52,701 nt of DNA. Source: Betaproteobacteria bacterium (lineage in GTDB: Bacteria; Pseudomonadota; Gammaproteobacteria; Burkholderiales; Burkholderiaceae_E). Where the stretch lies: contig JAGWVN010000014.1 in the NCBI GenBank assembly GCA_018970865.1, positions 1 through 52,701 on the forward strand. Reading direction: 5' to 3'. A program made the translations under genes and the position numbers. The notes beneath the pieces are model-generated. The model was not told the DNA's origin, did no database searches, and saw only the letters and a program-made list of their open reading frames with translations. Shown here piece by piece: positions 43,540 through 52,403 of this stretch (position 1 is its first letter; every line of letters starts with the position of its first letter).

Positions 43540-43761
43540 CTAGCTCAGATGGGAGATGACCGTGTAGACGGCAGACTTCACGCCGCTCCAGGTCGATTGC
43601 GCCCCTTCGGCTCCGGGGAGCCAGGTGCGCCAGTTCCAATTCAGCAGCTGCCCGACAACGGCCAGCACCAGGAACACGGCGAACAGCGCGAAGAAGATCA
43701 GATGGAGCCCGTCGAGGGGCTTGCCGATCGACATCGGCTGGTCAGCGGATTTCAGTGCCAT
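43540..43761 (-). CDS. Unknown 73-residue single-helix protein between pufB and pufA
   Basis: It encodes 73 residues: a short polar N-terminus (MALKSADQPMSIGKPLDG), one membrane helix at about 20-40 (His20 at its start; LIFFALFAVFLVLAVVGQLL), an aromatic patch NWNWRTW (41-47), and a polar C-terminal tail that ends in an amphipathic VKSAVYTVISHL. AAGGAGG lies 5 bases before the ATG, the strongest ribosome binding site of the puf operon. Gaps to pufB and pufA are 27 and 15 bp. It lacks the central His of LH1 alpha and beta, so it probably does not bind pigment like them. It does not resemble PufX or PufQ as I know them. An RC-LH1 accessory subunit is a reasonable inference. Confidence 0.8.
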   Translation of the reverse strand: MALKSADQPMSIGKPLDGLHLIFFALFAVFLVLAVVGQLLNWNWRTWLPGAEGAQSTWSGVKSAVYTVISHLS

Positions 43762-43788
43762 GACTGCCTCCTTGGGTTGGGGTCTATC

Positions 43789-43932
43789 TCAGAACCAGGG
43801 GCGCCAGATCCACACCAGGCTGTGCGCGAAGAACGCGCCAGCCGCCCAGAGCAGGTAGCCCTGGATGTAGTACTTGTGGAATTCCTGACACTCCGCGTCC
43901 GTCAATCCGGACGGATTCACCTTGTCAGCCAT
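43789..43932 (-). CDS. pufB: Light-harvesting 1 beta polypeptide PufB
   Basis: The 47-residue beta chain has the signature SGLTDAECQEFHKYYIQGY with His19, the bacteriochlorophyll-liganding His37 (FFAHSLVW), and the terminal WIWRPWF. The frame is open far upstream through bchZ, but the ATG at 43932 with GAGGA upstream gives the standard beta chain. The 145-bp gap to bchZ holds no pufQ; it contains only a GC-rich imperfect hairpin (about 44061-44093) overlapping the bchZ stop. Confidence 0.93.
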   Translation of the reverse strand: MADKVNPSGLTDAECQEFHKYYIQGYLLWAAGAFFAHSLVWIWRPWF

Positions 43933-44077
43933 AGTCGAAGTCCTCGTTGAATTGCCTTGCGGCAACGGCCTTGCCGACCGGCGCGGCCCATAACGCCTGC
44001 GCGTTGCCGCGCCGGCACCCAGACGCCGGGAGAACCCCGACGCATGCCCGACCGACCCTGGGGGAGGGCTCCGCCTG

Positions 44078-45535
44078 TCACGCGGGGCTCCCCATCCGGG
44101 GTCGACCAAACAACCTTGAAAGCTGCTCTTCCTGCACTTCGCCCAGCCCGGCAGCGCGCGCCGCCTGCTCGGCCGCATCGCGCATGCGCTTGGCCGCCGA
44201 GATGCGCACCAGCACCGGTTCGGCCTCGAGCAGCTGCTCGAGAAGACGATGCGCGGCCGGGTCCCAGGGCATGGAGCCGGCGCCGCTCGCCCGGCTGGGC
44301 GTGGCCTCGATGCGGTCCATGTCGGTGGCCAGCGGCAGGATGTGGAAGAGCGCGTCGAACAGCGCGTTGCACACCTCCTGCACCAGGTAGGTGGCGCCGG
44401 CGTAGCCCATGAAGGGCGTGCCGGTGTGGCGGCGGATGATCGCGCCCGGGAACGAGGCCGGGATGTAGGCCGCGCGCCCGCCGCACTCGGCGAGGTACAT
44501 GCGCTCGTTGTAGCTGCCGAACAGCACCAGCGGGGTCTGTTCCTGCACCAGCTGGCGCACCGTGGCGTTGTCGGTCTTCTCGCCGGGCTTGCGCGCCACC
44601 GCGAAACGGCAGGGCAGGCCCATCTCGTCTTCGAGGAAGCGACGGATGCCGCGGGCGTAGGTGTCGTTGGCCACGACCGCGAAGCTGGCCGTGCCGAAGA
44701 AGTCCTGGGTGACCGAGCGCCAGAGATCCCAGAGCGGCTTGATGGTGGTGTGCTTCTCGCGCTCGATGAAGGGCTCGGGGTCCAGGCCGAGCAGTTCGCC
44801 GAGCTTGCGCAGGAAGCGGGTGGTGCTGTGCAGGCCCACCGGGGCCTGCAGCCAGGGGCGGTCGAGCGCCTCGCACAGCATCTGGCCGAACTCGCGGTAC
44901 AGGCAGATGTTGGCGTCGGCCTCGACCAGTCGCGAGACATCGGCGAGGTGGCTGCCGAGCGGGAACACCATGTTGATCTCGGCGCCGATGCCCTGCACCA
45001 GGCGGCGGATCTCGGCGAGGTCGCTCGGCGAGTTGAACACGCCGTAACTCGGGCCGATCAGGTTGACGCGCGGCTTCTCGCCGGGCGCGCGCGGCTTGCG
45101 TGCCGGCACCTTGCGCATGCCGTACTCCGACCACAGCCAGAACATGGCGCGGTTGGCGCACTGCCACTGGTCTTCGTCGATGGTGCGCGGCAGGAATCGC
45201 TTGAGGTTGGTGCCCTCCGGCGTGACGCCGCCGCCGATCATCTCGGCGATCGAGCCGGTGACCACCACCGCGGGCAGGTCGGGATCGAGCACGCTGTGCG
45301 CGCGCTTCATGGCGCCCTCGGTGCCCTCCCGCCCCAGCTGCTCCTCGGCGAGGCCGGTGACCACGATCGGCAGCTCATGCGGCGGCAGCGCGTCGCTGTA
45401 GTGCAGCACCGAGGTGACCGGCAGGTTCTCGCAGCCCACCGGGCCGTCGATGACCACCTGCAGCCCCTTGATCGCGGTGAAGACATACACCGCGCCCCAG
45501 TAGCCGCCCGCCCGGTCGTGGTCGAGGACCAGCAT
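44078..45535 (-). CDS. bchZ: Chlorophyllide a reductase subunit Z
   Basis: The 485-residue BchZ forms the catalytic component of chlorophyllide oxidoreductase with BchY. It is NifK/BchB-like: [20 protein letters not shown] at the N-terminus, [16 protein letters not shown] near 34 with a cluster cysteine, and [17 protein letters not shown] near 100. Its ATG overlaps the bchY stop by one base (TGATG). It is transcribed toward the puf genes, giving the usual bchCXYZ-puf superoperon. Confidence 0.95.
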   Translation of the reverse strand: MLVLDHDRAGGYWGAVYVFTAIKGLQVVIDGPVGCENLPVTSVLHYSDALPPHELPIVVTGLAEEQLGREGTEGAMKRAHSVLDPDLPAVVVTGSIAEMIGGGVTPEGTNLKRFLPRTIDEDQWQCANRAMFWLWSEYGMRKVPARKPRAPGEKPRVNLIGPSYGVFNSPSDLAEIRRLVQGIGAEINMVFPLGSHLADVSRLVEADANICLYREFGQMLCEALDRPWLQAPVGLHSTTRFLRKLGELLGLDPEPFIEREKHTTIKPLWDLWRSVTQDFFGTASFAVVANDTYARGIRRFLEDEMGLPCRFAVARKPGEKTDNATVRQLVQEQTPLVLFGSYNERMYLAECGGRAAYIPASFPGAIIRRHTGTPFMGYAGATYLVQEVCNALFDALFHILPLATDMDRIEATPSRASGAGSMPWDPAAHRLLEQLLEAEPVLVRISAAKRMRDAAEQAARAAGLGEVQEEQLSRLFGRPRMGSPA

Positions 45536-47067
45536 CAGATCATCTCCTCGGACTTGAGCTTCTTCTGGAGCTTGATCACCTGGCGGCGGGTGTGCTCGCG
45601 GAACTCGGGCCGGTCCTGCGGCACGCCTTCCCAGACCCCCGAGGCATGGCCATGACCGACATCGCCGAAGAAGGCCTTCATGTCGTCGAAGCGGGCCTTG
45701 TTGGCGATCGCGGTGTTGATCACCGTGGCGAGCGAGCCCGCGCCGGCCGGGCCCATCAGCGGCCGGGCCGAGATCAGGTTGGTGAAGTAGAGCGCCGGGA
45801 TGCCGGCCTGCTTGGCGGCCTGCACCACCGGCGTGGTGCCCACGGCGAGGTCGGGCTTGAACTCGCGCATGGCGGCGAGGTCGTCTTCGAGCGAGGCGCG
45901 AAAACGCACCAGCACGCCGCGCGACTCGAGCCACTCGCGGTCGGCCTGCGACCAGGGCGTGGCCGGGCAGGCGCTGCCGACATAGCGCAGGTCGGCGCCG
46001 CTCTCGACCAGCAGCCGCGCCACCAGCAGCTCGCTGCCCTCGTAGCCGCTCAGCGTGATGCGGCCCTGGATGGGGGTGCGCTGCAGCGCGGCGCGGATGG
46101 CCGGCAGGAAGCGGTTCTTGGCGTCATCGATGCGGGCCTGGGCCACGCCGGCGGCGCTGCCCACGGCCTGCAGCCAGGCCTCGGTGCCGTCATGGCCGAC
46201 CGGCGCGGAGCCGACCACCGGACGCCCGGCGGCCTCGAACTCGCGCACGCTGGCGGTGTAGAAGGGATGCAGCGCCGCGGCCACGCGGCAGTCGAGCGCG
46301 GCATAGAGCTCTCGCCACTCGCGGGTGGGCACCACCGGGCCGGCAGCCAGGCCGAGCGGGTCGAGCATCATGCCGATGCCCACCGGGTCGGCGGGGAAGA
46401 CCTCGCCGATCAGCGCCACCGTGGGCTTGTCGGCGCGACCGGCGCGCGGCGCCTGCACCGGGCCGGCGGCGATCTCGCCGCGCGCGAACTTCAGCATCGC
46501 GCCGGCGAGCACATCCTTGGCCTCGGCGTGCGTGGGCACCCCGAAGCCGGGCACATCGATGCCGATGATGCGCACGCCGTTGATCTCGCGCGGCAGCAGC
46601 TGCAGCGGCACGCCGCTGGCGGTGGGCACGCACAGGTTGATGATGACGATCGCGTCGAACTGCGCCGGGTCGGCCTGGGCGTGCACCGCCTCGCGGATGT
46701 CCTCGAAGAGCTTGCCGGTGACCAGGGTCTCGGAGTTGAAGGGCACATAGCCCACCGAGCGCCGCGCGCCGTAGAAGTGCGAGGTGAAGGTCAGGCCGTA
46801 GACGCAGCAGGCCGAGCCCGACAGGATGGTCTGGGTGCGCCGCATGCGCAGGCCCACCCGCAGCGAGCCGAAGGCCGGGCACATGCTCTGCGGCTGATCG
46901 TGCGGGCCCTGGGGGTAGTCGGCGGCGTAGCGCGCCAGGGTGTCGCTCTTGCCCGCCGAGGCGGCGGCCTCGCGCAGCGCCTGGGCGCCGGAATGGCAGC
47001 CCAGCCCGTCACCCTCGAGGGCCTGCGGGTTGGGGACGGGAGCCTGGGCCGGGCTGTCCATGGCCAT
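45535..47067 (-). CDS. bchY: Chlorophyllide a reductase subunit Y
   Basis: The 510-residue NifD/BchN-like subunit. Candidate cluster cysteines lie in [13 protein letters not shown] (about 62), [20 protein letters not shown] (about 84-103) and [14 protein letters not shown] (about 145). The first 40 residues are variable and Ala-rich. It lies 4 bp after bchX and overlaps bchZ. The complex reduces the C7-C8 bond of chlorophyllide a, and in some species also the 8-vinyl group. Confidence 0.95.
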   Translation of the reverse strand: MAMDSPAQAPVPNPQALEGDGLGCHSGAQALREAAASAGKSDTLARYAADYPQGPHDQPQSMCPAFGSLRVGLRMRRTQTILSGSACCVYGLTFTSHFYGARRSVGYVPFNSETLVTGKLFEDIREAVHAQADPAQFDAIVIINLCVPTASGVPLQLLPREINGVRIIGIDVPGFGVPTHAEAKDVLAGAMLKFARGEIAAGPVQAPRAGRADKPTVALIGEVFPADPVGIGMMLDPLGLAAGPVVPTREWRELYAALDCRVAAALHPFYTASVREFEAAGRPVVGSAPVGHDGTEAWLQAVGSAAGVAQARIDDAKNRFLPAIRAALQRTPIQGRITLSGYEGSELLVARLLVESGADLRYVGSACPATPWSQADREWLESRGVLVRFRASLEDDLAAMREFKPDLAVGTTPVVQAAKQAGIPALYFTNLISARPLMGPAGAGSLATVINTAIANKARFDDMKAFFGDVGHGHASGVWEGVPQDRPEFREHTRRQVIKLQKKLKSEEMI

Positions 47068-47071
47068 GGTC

Positions 47072-48085
47072 TCAGGCGGCGTCGTAGACGACTTCGAGGG
47101 ACGGGCGCACGGACTGGGTGCTGCCGGTCATGTCGGCCTGGGTGGCCGGCTCGAGCACCACATCGCGGCCGACCGCGGCGCCCGAGAACAGGCCGAGCAG
47201 GCGGTCCTGGGAGAGCGGCGCGGGGCGCACCGGCGGGGCCTCGGCGACATTCACCGCCAGCGTCTCGAACAGCGGCGCCCATTGGGTGCCGGGCCGGCCG
47301 ATGATCTCGTAGCTCGCGCTTTTGCGGCGGATGTCCTCGTGGGCCGGAATGGCCGCGAGCACCGGGATGCCGGCCTCGCGGGCGAAGGCCGCAGCCTCGC
47401 CGGTGCCGTCGTCCTTGTTGATGACCATGCCGGCCACGCCGACATTGCCGCCGAGCTTGCGGAAGTACTCCACCGCCGAGCAGACATTGTTGGCCACATA
47501 CAGCGACTGCAGGTCGTTGCTGCCGACCACGATCACCTTCTGGCACATGTCGCGGGCGATGGGCAGGCCGAAGCCGCCGCAGACCACATCGCCGAGGAAG
47601 TCGAGCAGGACATAGTCGAAACCCCAGTCGTGGAAGCCGAGCTTCTCGAGGGTTTCGAAGCCGTGGATGATGCCGCGCCCGCCGCAGCCGCGGCCGACCT
47701 CGGGCCCGCCGAGCTCCATGGCGAAGACGCCGTCGCGCTTGAAGCAGACATCGCCGATGGACACCGCCTCGCCGGCGAGCTTCTTGCGCGAGGAGGTCTC
47801 GATGATGGTCGGACAGGCGCGGCCGCCGAACAGCAGCGAGGTGGTGTCGCTCTTGGGATCGCAGCCGATGAGCAGGACCTTCTTGCCCTGCTGGGCCATC
47901 ATGTAGGAGAGGTTGGCCAGCGTGAAGCTCTTGCCGATGCCGCCCTTGCCGTAGATCGCGATGATCTGGGTTTCCTTGGTGGCCGGCGCGGTGCTCACCG
48001 GGTCGGGTTCGATCGCCGCCTCGGCGCGCAGCCGCTCCTTCTGGATGAACTGCACGGTGGCGGTGGACGGGCCGTTCGGGGTCAT
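47072..48085 (-). CDS. bchX: Chlorophyllide a reductase iron protein X
   Basis: The 337-residue NifH-like electron donor for BchYZ. The P-loop [10 protein letters not shown] is at 45-54, the switch region GCDPKSDTTSLLFGG near 75-90, and the cluster cysteines lie in GRGCGGRG and GDVVCGGFG. It differs from BchL by its longer N-terminus and the CPTIIETSS segment. The ATG overlaps the bchC stop (ATGA). Confidence 0.96.
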   Translation of the reverse strand: MTPNGPSTATVQFIQKERLRAEAAIEPDPVSTAPATKETQIIAIYGKGGIGKSFTLANLSYMMAQQGKKVLLIGCDPKSDTTSLLFGGRACPTIIETSSRKKLAGEAVSIGDVCFKRDGVFAMELGGPEVGRGCGGRGIIHGFETLEKLGFHDWGFDYVLLDFLGDVVCGGFGLPIARDMCQKVIVVGSNDLQSLYVANNVCSAVEYFRKLGGNVGVAGMVINKDDGTGEAAAFAREAGIPVLAAIPAHEDIRRKSASYEIIGRPGTQWAPLFETLAVNVAEAPPVRPAPLSQDRLLGLFSGAAVGRDVVLEPATQADMTGSTQSVRPSLEVVYDAA

Positions 48086-49035
48086 GCGCTTTGCCTCCAG
48101 TCGAGAACCATCTTCAGACAGGCCGGGTCATCGAACGCCACGGGGTAGGCATGAGCCGCCCGGCTGGCGGGCTCCAGGTGGGTGAGCAGTCCGTCGAGCG
48201 AGAGCTGGCCGCTTTCGATCAGCCATTTGACGGCGAGCAGGTCGGCGCGCTTCCACTCGGCGGCCACGCGCAGATGGGTCTCGCGCATGAAGGCCGGGGC
48301 GAAGGCGAAGGCGATCGGCTGGGTGTAGAAGCCGGCGAGCGCGATCTCGCCGCCCGGCGCGGTGCGCGCCACCAGCGAGTCGAGCAGCGAGGCGTCGCCG
48401 CTCACGTCGTAGATGACGCGGTAGTTGCGGCGGTCGTCGTCCTCGGGGCGGATCACCGGATAGCCGACCGCGCCGCCGGCGCGCTGCGGGTTGCGTTCCC
48501 AGACCACCGGCGCCGGCGCGCCGGAGAGCACGGTGAGGCGGGCGAGCAGGCGGCCGAGCACGCCGTGGCCGACGATGAGCTCGGGCGGCTGGTGCGGGCC
48601 GTGGGGCGCGCTGCCCGCGACCGCGTGGTAAGCGGTGGCGGCCAGCGCGAGCAGCACGCTGCGCTCGCCGAGCTGGTCGCTGATCGGCACCACCCGGTCG
48701 CTGGGGACCACCACGCGGGAGGCGGCGCCGCCGAACAGGCCGCGGATCTCGCCGAAGCAGCGCGCGCCGGGCACGAACACGGTCTGGCCTTCGCGCAGGC
48801 CGGAGGCGGCGCCGGCCTGGCGCACGCGGCCCACGGATTCATAGCCGGGCACCAGCGGGTAGCCCATGCCGGGGAAGAACGGCATGCTGCCGCTCCAGAG
48901 GAGTTTCTCGGTGCCGGTGCTGATGCCGCTGAACTCGATGTCGACCACGACATCGGCCTCGGCCGGCGGCGTGATGCCGATCTGGCCGAAGCGGATGTGC
49001 CCGGGCTGCTCGAGCACGACAGCCATGGTGTTCAC
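48082..49035 (-). CDS. bchC: Bacteriochlorophyllide a dehydrogenase BchC
   Basis: The 317-residue zinc-free MDR-type dehydrogenase oxidises the 3-hydroxyethyl to 3-acetyl group. It has EFSGISTGTEKLLWSGSMPF near 35-54 and GMGYPLVPGYESVGRV near 57-72, plus a nucleotide-binding GHGVLGRLLARL near 150. I chose the GTG at 49035, since GGGAGG lies 6 bases upstream. An ATG at 49026 is the alternative. It is the first gene of the bchCXYZ-puf operon, with its own PpsR-controlled promoter. Confidence 0.94.
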   Translation of the reverse strand: MNTMAVVLEQPGHIRFGQIGITPPAEADVVVDIEFSGISTGTEKLLWSGSMPFFPGMGYPLVPGYESVGRVRQAGAASGLREGQTVFVPGARCFGEIRGLFGGAASRVVVPSDRVVPISDQLGERSVLLALAATAYHAVAGSAPHGPHQPPELIVGHGVLGRLLARLTVLSGAPAPVVWERNPQRAGGAVGYPVIRPEDDDRRNYRVIYDVSGDASLLDSLVARTAPGGEIALAGFYTQPIAFAFAPAFMRETHLRVAAEWKRADLLAVKWLIESGQLSLDGLLTHLEPASRAAHAYPVAFDDPACLKMVLDWRQSA

Positions 49036-49133
49036 CGGTTCCCTCCCTGGTTTGTGCGGCTGGCCGGTTGCGCTGGTGGTGCGCCGGCAGGCCGGGCGGA
49101 CCGAATGAAGACACGCCGCCGGTCTTGTCTGAG

Positions 49134-49177
49134 TGTCATCTTAGCCTTACAACTAAGTGTGTCAAGAGAAAATGACT
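49134..49177 (-). promoter_or_regulatory. bchC promoter with two PpsR boxes 8 bp apart
   Basis: A perfect TGT-N12-ACA lies at 49134-49151 and a one-off copy, TGT-N12-ACT, at 49160-49177, separated by exactly 8 bp. This is the arrangement known for CrtJ/PpsR at bchC in Rhodobacter. On the minus strand TTGACA (49165-49160), a 16-bp spacer and TAAGAT (49143-49138) make a sigma-70 promoter, with the -35 in one box and the -10 in the other. The leader would be about 95 bases. Confidence 0.8.
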
Positions 49178-49226
49178 TTATCCGTCGGGAGTTGTGCTGG
49201 GTGAATCCGGGGTTGCAGCTGACGAA

Positions 49227-50417
49227 TCAGCCGCGTCGGCCGCGGGCCAGCATCACCCGGGTCTGCAGCGGCAGTCGGGTGGGCAGCAGCCGGGCCTCGG
49301 CGAAGCCGGCGGCCAGCAGCAGCTCGCGGATGCGCTCGGGCGTGCGCGAGCGGCCGCGGCCCATGGCGAGCAGGTACAGCCCGTAATAGGCGTCGCCGAT
49401 CGCCTGCGCGCCCGGCGTGCCGGACATGGGCTCGCTCACCAGCAGCACGCCCTCGGGCGGCAGCGCGGCGCGCGCGGCGCGCAGGATGGTGAGCACGCGC
49501 TCGTCGGGGTGGTCGAAGAGCACCCGGACCAGGGTGATGATGTCGGCGCCGGCGGGCAGCGGGTCGGTGAAGAAGCTGCCGCCGTGGGTGCGCACCCGGG
49601 CGCCCAGGCCGCGCTCGGCGAGCCGCTCGCGGGCCCGCTCGGCCACCGCCGGCAGGTCGAAGAGCATGAGCTCGAGGTGCGGGGCGCGCTCGGCCACCGC
49701 GGCCAGGAAGGTGCCCTCGCCGCCGCCGACATCGAGCAGCCGGCGGTGCCCGCGCAGCGGGTAGGCGTCGAGCACCTGCTCCGAGACCAGCGGCTGGGAG
49801 GCCGACATCAGGGTGGAGTATTCGGCCACCTTGTCGAGGGCGAGCGCCTCGGGGCGCGCGTCGGGATCGGTGTCGGCGTAAGGCCAGTAGCCCGACAGCG
49901 CCGTGGCCGGGCGCTCGCCGCGCAGCAGCGCCACGGGGTCGGCGAGATCCTGGTAGAGCGCGGCATGGTGCTCGACCATGGCGGCGACCGCCGGCAGCGC
50001 GACCATCGGCGCGCCCAGCGGGCCGAGACCCCAGCGGCCGTCGTCGTGGCGCTCGAGCAGGCGCAGCGAGGCGGCGGCGTGCAGCAGACGCAGGGCGTTG
50101 TCCTCGGGCAGAGCGAGGCGGTGGGCCAGCGCCGCGGCGGTCTCGGGGCCGCGGGCGAGCAGCTCGAACAGGCGCAGCCGCACGCAGGCGAACAGCACCT
50201 GCGAATAGGTGAAGCCGGCGACGATGTCGAACAGCGCGCGCGACTCGCGGCGGGCCATCGGCCGGGTGAGCGGGAAGGCGGCCGCCCAGCGGTGGAAGCG
50301 CGGGCTGCTGAACAGCCGGTTGCGCAGGCCGCGCCAGCGGTCGCGCAGGCTCAGGGGGCCGGGCGAGGGCAGGCCGGCGCCCATCGGGGCGTGGTCGAGC
50401 GGCGGTGAGCCGGACAC
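49227..50417 (-). CDS. crtF: Demethylspheroidene O-methyltransferase CrtF
   Basis: The 396-residue SAM methyltransferase methylates the 1-hydroxy group on the spheroidene route. It has the CrtF N-terminal region FHRWAAAFPLTRPMARRESR, an AGFTYSQVLFACVRLRLFEL helix, SAM motif I (LLDVGGGEGTFLAAVAERAP, about 227-246) and a C-terminal G-D-A-Y-Y-G-L-Y-L-L-A-M-G-R-G-R. I chose the GTG at 50417 (GGAACG upstream). The ATG at 50384, 11 codons later, has no SD but is possible. It lies 25 bp after crtE. Confidence 0.9.
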   Translation of the reverse strand: MSGSPPLDHAPMGAGLPSPGPLSLRDRWRGLRNRLFSSPRFHRWAAAFPLTRPMARRESRALFDIVAGFTYSQVLFACVRLRLFELLARGPETAAALAHRLALPEDNALRLLHAAASLRLLERHDDGRWGLGPLGAPMVALPAVAAMVEHHAALYQDLADPVALLRGERPATALSGYWPYADTDPDARPEALALDKVAEYSTLMSASQPLVSEQVLDAYPLRGHRRLLDVGGGEGTFLAAVAERAPHLELMLFDLPAVAERARERLAERGLGARVRTHGGSFFTDPLPAGADIITLVRVLFDHPDERVLTILRAARAALPPEGVLLVSEPMSGTPGAQAIGDAYYGLYLLAMGRGRSRTPERIRELLLAAGFAEARLLPTRLPLQTRVMLARGRRG

Positions 50418-50442
50418 GGCGCGTTCCGGGCGGGCCGCGGCG

Positions 50443-51327
50443 TCAGGCGGCAACCCGGCGCGCCACATCCTCGCACCAGGCGCGGGGCACGAGGCGCTCG
50501 GACTCGGCGCGCACCAGGGCGCGCAGCAGCGGCGCGCCCGGGCACTCCGGCACCGCGGCGATCGCGCCGGCGACCAGGCCGTCGAAGTGCCGGATGGCGC
50601 CGTCGAGCCCGAGCTGGTGGGCGGCGCTCGGGCGGCCGAGCGCGGCGTCCTGGCCGACCGGCTTGCCCAGCACATCGGGCTCGCTGAGTACATCGCGGAT
50701 GTCGTCGGCCACCTGGTAGGCCTCGCCCAGGCGTTCGCCGAGCGGGCGCCAGGCCTGGGCCTCGGCCCCGGCAGCCTGAGCCCCGGCAGCGGTGGCCGCT
50801 GCGAAGAGCGCCCCGGTCTTGGCGCGCTGGTAGTCGGCGAGCGCCACGCGCGGCTCGCACTCCCAGGCCTGGCCTGCCACGATGCCGGCCGGCATGCCGG
50901 TGGCCGAGGCGACCGTGGCCAGCAGGGGCGCCAGGCGCTGCGGCGAGCGGCCCGCAGCGTAGCCCAGCGCCTGGAAGGCCATGACGATCAGCGCATCGCC
51001 GGCCAGCACCGCCAGCGGCTCGCCGAAGGCGGCCTGCACCGAGGGCCGGCCACGGCGCACGGCGGCGTCGTCGAAGCAGGGCAGGTCGTCGTGGACCAGC
51101 GAGGCGCAGTGCAGCAGCTCCAGCGCGCAGGCGGTGGCGTCGGCCAGCGCCGGGTCGTCGTCGCCGCAGGCCATGGCCACGGCCAGGCAGAGCTGCGGCC
51201 GGATGCGCGCACCGCCCGGGAAGACTGCGTGGCGCACCGCGGCGGCCAGCCGGGGCGGCGCGCCGGGCACATCATGCAGGTTGATGATGGCCGACAGGGC
51301 CTGCTCGATCCGGTTCAGGATGTCCAT
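50443..51327 (-). CDS. crtE: Geranylgeranyl diphosphate synthase CrtE
   Basis: The 294-residue trans-prenyltransferase makes GGPP for both carotenoids and the bacteriochlorophyll tail. The first Asp-rich motif is in SLVHDDLPCFDDAAVRRGRP (about 77-96) and the second in YQVADDIRDVLSEPDVLGK (about 212-230). GGARIRPQL near 45 is also typical. I chose ATG 51327, preceded by GGAGGAG; the open frame upstream has no homology that I recognise. crtF follows. Confidence 0.94.
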   Translation of the reverse strand: MDILNRIEQALSAIINLHDVPGAPPRLAAAVRHAVFPGGARIRPQLCLAVAMACGDDDPALADATACALELLHCASLVHDDLPCFDDAAVRRGRPSVQAAFGEPLAVLAGDALIVMAFQALGYAAGRSPQRLAPLLATVASATGMPAGIVAGQAWECEPRVALADYQRAKTGALFAAATAAGAQAAGAEAQAWRPLGERLGEAYQVADDIRDVLSEPDVLGKPVGQDAALGRPSAAHQLGLDGAIRHFDGLVAGAIAAVPECPGAPLLRALVRAESERLVPRAWCEDVARRVAA

Positions 51328-51362
51328 GGGTCGTCTCCTCCCCGGATGTCGGCCGGCATGTA

Positions 51363-51425
51363 TGTCACGCCGATAGGACGGTCTGGAGTGTAAGGGACGA
51401 TAGACAGTTCCGCGGTGAGCGTCAA
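51363..51425 (-). promoter_or_regulatory. crtE promoter with two PpsR boxes 8 bp apart
   Basis: A perfect TGT-N12-ACA lies at 51389-51406 and a one-off copy, TGT-N12-ACG, at 51363-51380, again exactly 8 bp apart. On the minus strand TTGACG (51425-51420), a 17-bp spacer and TATCGT (51402-51397) form a likely promoter whose -10 is inside the perfect box. The second box lies in the transcribed leader. The crtE start is about 60 bases downstream. Confidence 0.75.
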
Positions 51426-51451
51426 CCGCCGCTCCGGCAGCGGGCGTGAAT

Positions 51452-52399
51452 TCAGTCCGCCGCGTCCAGGAAGGCCAGGATGCGCTCGGCGATCCGGTCG
51501 GGCTGCTCCTCGTGGGCAAGATGGCCCAGGCCGGCAAGCCGTTCCAGCTGCGCGCCGGGCAGGGCGCGGGCCGCGCGCTCGGACTGCGCGCAGGGCACGG
51601 TGAGATCGGCGCTGGCGGCGAGCAGCAGCAGCCGCGGCCGCAGCGCGGGCAGCGCCTCGACCAGGTCATCGAGCCGCCAGTGGGCCATCATCGACAGCGC
51701 CGCCGCGACATGGTCCGGGCTGCGCAGCAGCCGCGCATAGGCCTGCTCGCCGAGGGCGTCGATGCGCGAGCCGGTGCCGGCCAGCAGCCGTCGGGCGAGC
51801 GCCGGATCGCGGGCCAGGCGCGCGAACAGCCAGGGCGCGGCGCCGCGGGTGGCGAGCAGGCGCGCCGCCGGCGAGAACAGCCGGCTTGCCGGGCCGCCGA
51901 AGGGCAGCCACGCGCCATTGATGCCGATCAGGGCCTGCGGGCTCACCAGGCCCGACAGGCACAGCCGGGCGCCGATGGCCGCGCCCGCCGAGTGGCCGAC
52001 CACCGCCGTGGGCTGCGCCGGCAGGGCGCGCAGCAGGGCGCCGATCGCCTCGGCCATGCCGGGCAGCGAGAAGCTGCGCGCCGGCGGCATCCCCGAGAAG
52101 CCGTGACCGGGCAGGTCGGGCGCGATCACCTCGGCCCGCGCGGCCAGCCGCGGCGCCAGGGCGCGCCAGGAATGGGTGCTGGCGCCGGTGCCGTGCAGCA
52201 GCAGGATGCAGTGCCGCGCCGTCGGCGGGCCCGGGAACCGCTGCACATGCCAGCGCAGGCCGCCGGCCTCGATGAAGACGCTGCGCTCGGCATGCGGCCA
52301 GGCCGCGCCCTCGCGCGCCCAGCGCATCGGCCCGCTGTCCGGCCAGGGACTGGCGCCCGGGCCTGCCGCCGCGGCGCTGGTCGAGGTGCCCGCCGGCAT
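51452..52399 (-). CDS. bchO: Alpha/beta hydrolase BchO
   Basis: The 315-residue protein has the alpha/beta-hydrolase motifs LLLHGTGASTHSW (about 67-79), the nucleophile elbow VVGHSAGAAIG (about 133-143) and a late His in LAGLGHLAHEEQPD. Its position right after bchD matches bchO, placed in the magnesium chelatase operon of purple bacteria; its exact task is not established. I chose ATG 52399, 4 bp after the bchD stop. A TTG at 52423 would overlap bchD. Confidence 0.9.
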   Translation of the reverse strand: MPAGTSTSAAAAGPGASPWPDSGPMRWAREGAAWPHAERSVFIEAGGLRWHVQRFPGPPTARHCILLLHGTGASTHSWRALAPRLAARAEVIAPDLPGHGFSGMPPARSFSLPGMAEAIGALLRALPAQPTAVVGHSAGAAIGARLCLSGLVSPQALIGINGAWLPFGGPASRLFSPAARLLATRGAAPWLFARLARDPALARRLLAGTGSRIDALGEQAYARLLRSPDHVAAALSMMAHWRLDDLVEALPALRPRLLLLAASADLTVPCAQSERAARALPGAQLERLAGLGHLAHEEQPDRIAERILAFLDAAD

Positions 52400-52403
52400 G
52401 GTC

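Noticed and set aside
43540-43761. Calling the extra puf gene pufX or a second pufA
   Set aside because: It lacks the mid-helix His of alpha chains and the Gly-rich helix pattern of PufX as I know it; naming it would go beyond the evidence.
43933-44077. Searched for pufQ between bchZ and pufB
   Set aside because: The gap is only 145 bp, and I saw no frame with a start and ribosome site that could encode a PufQ-like helix.
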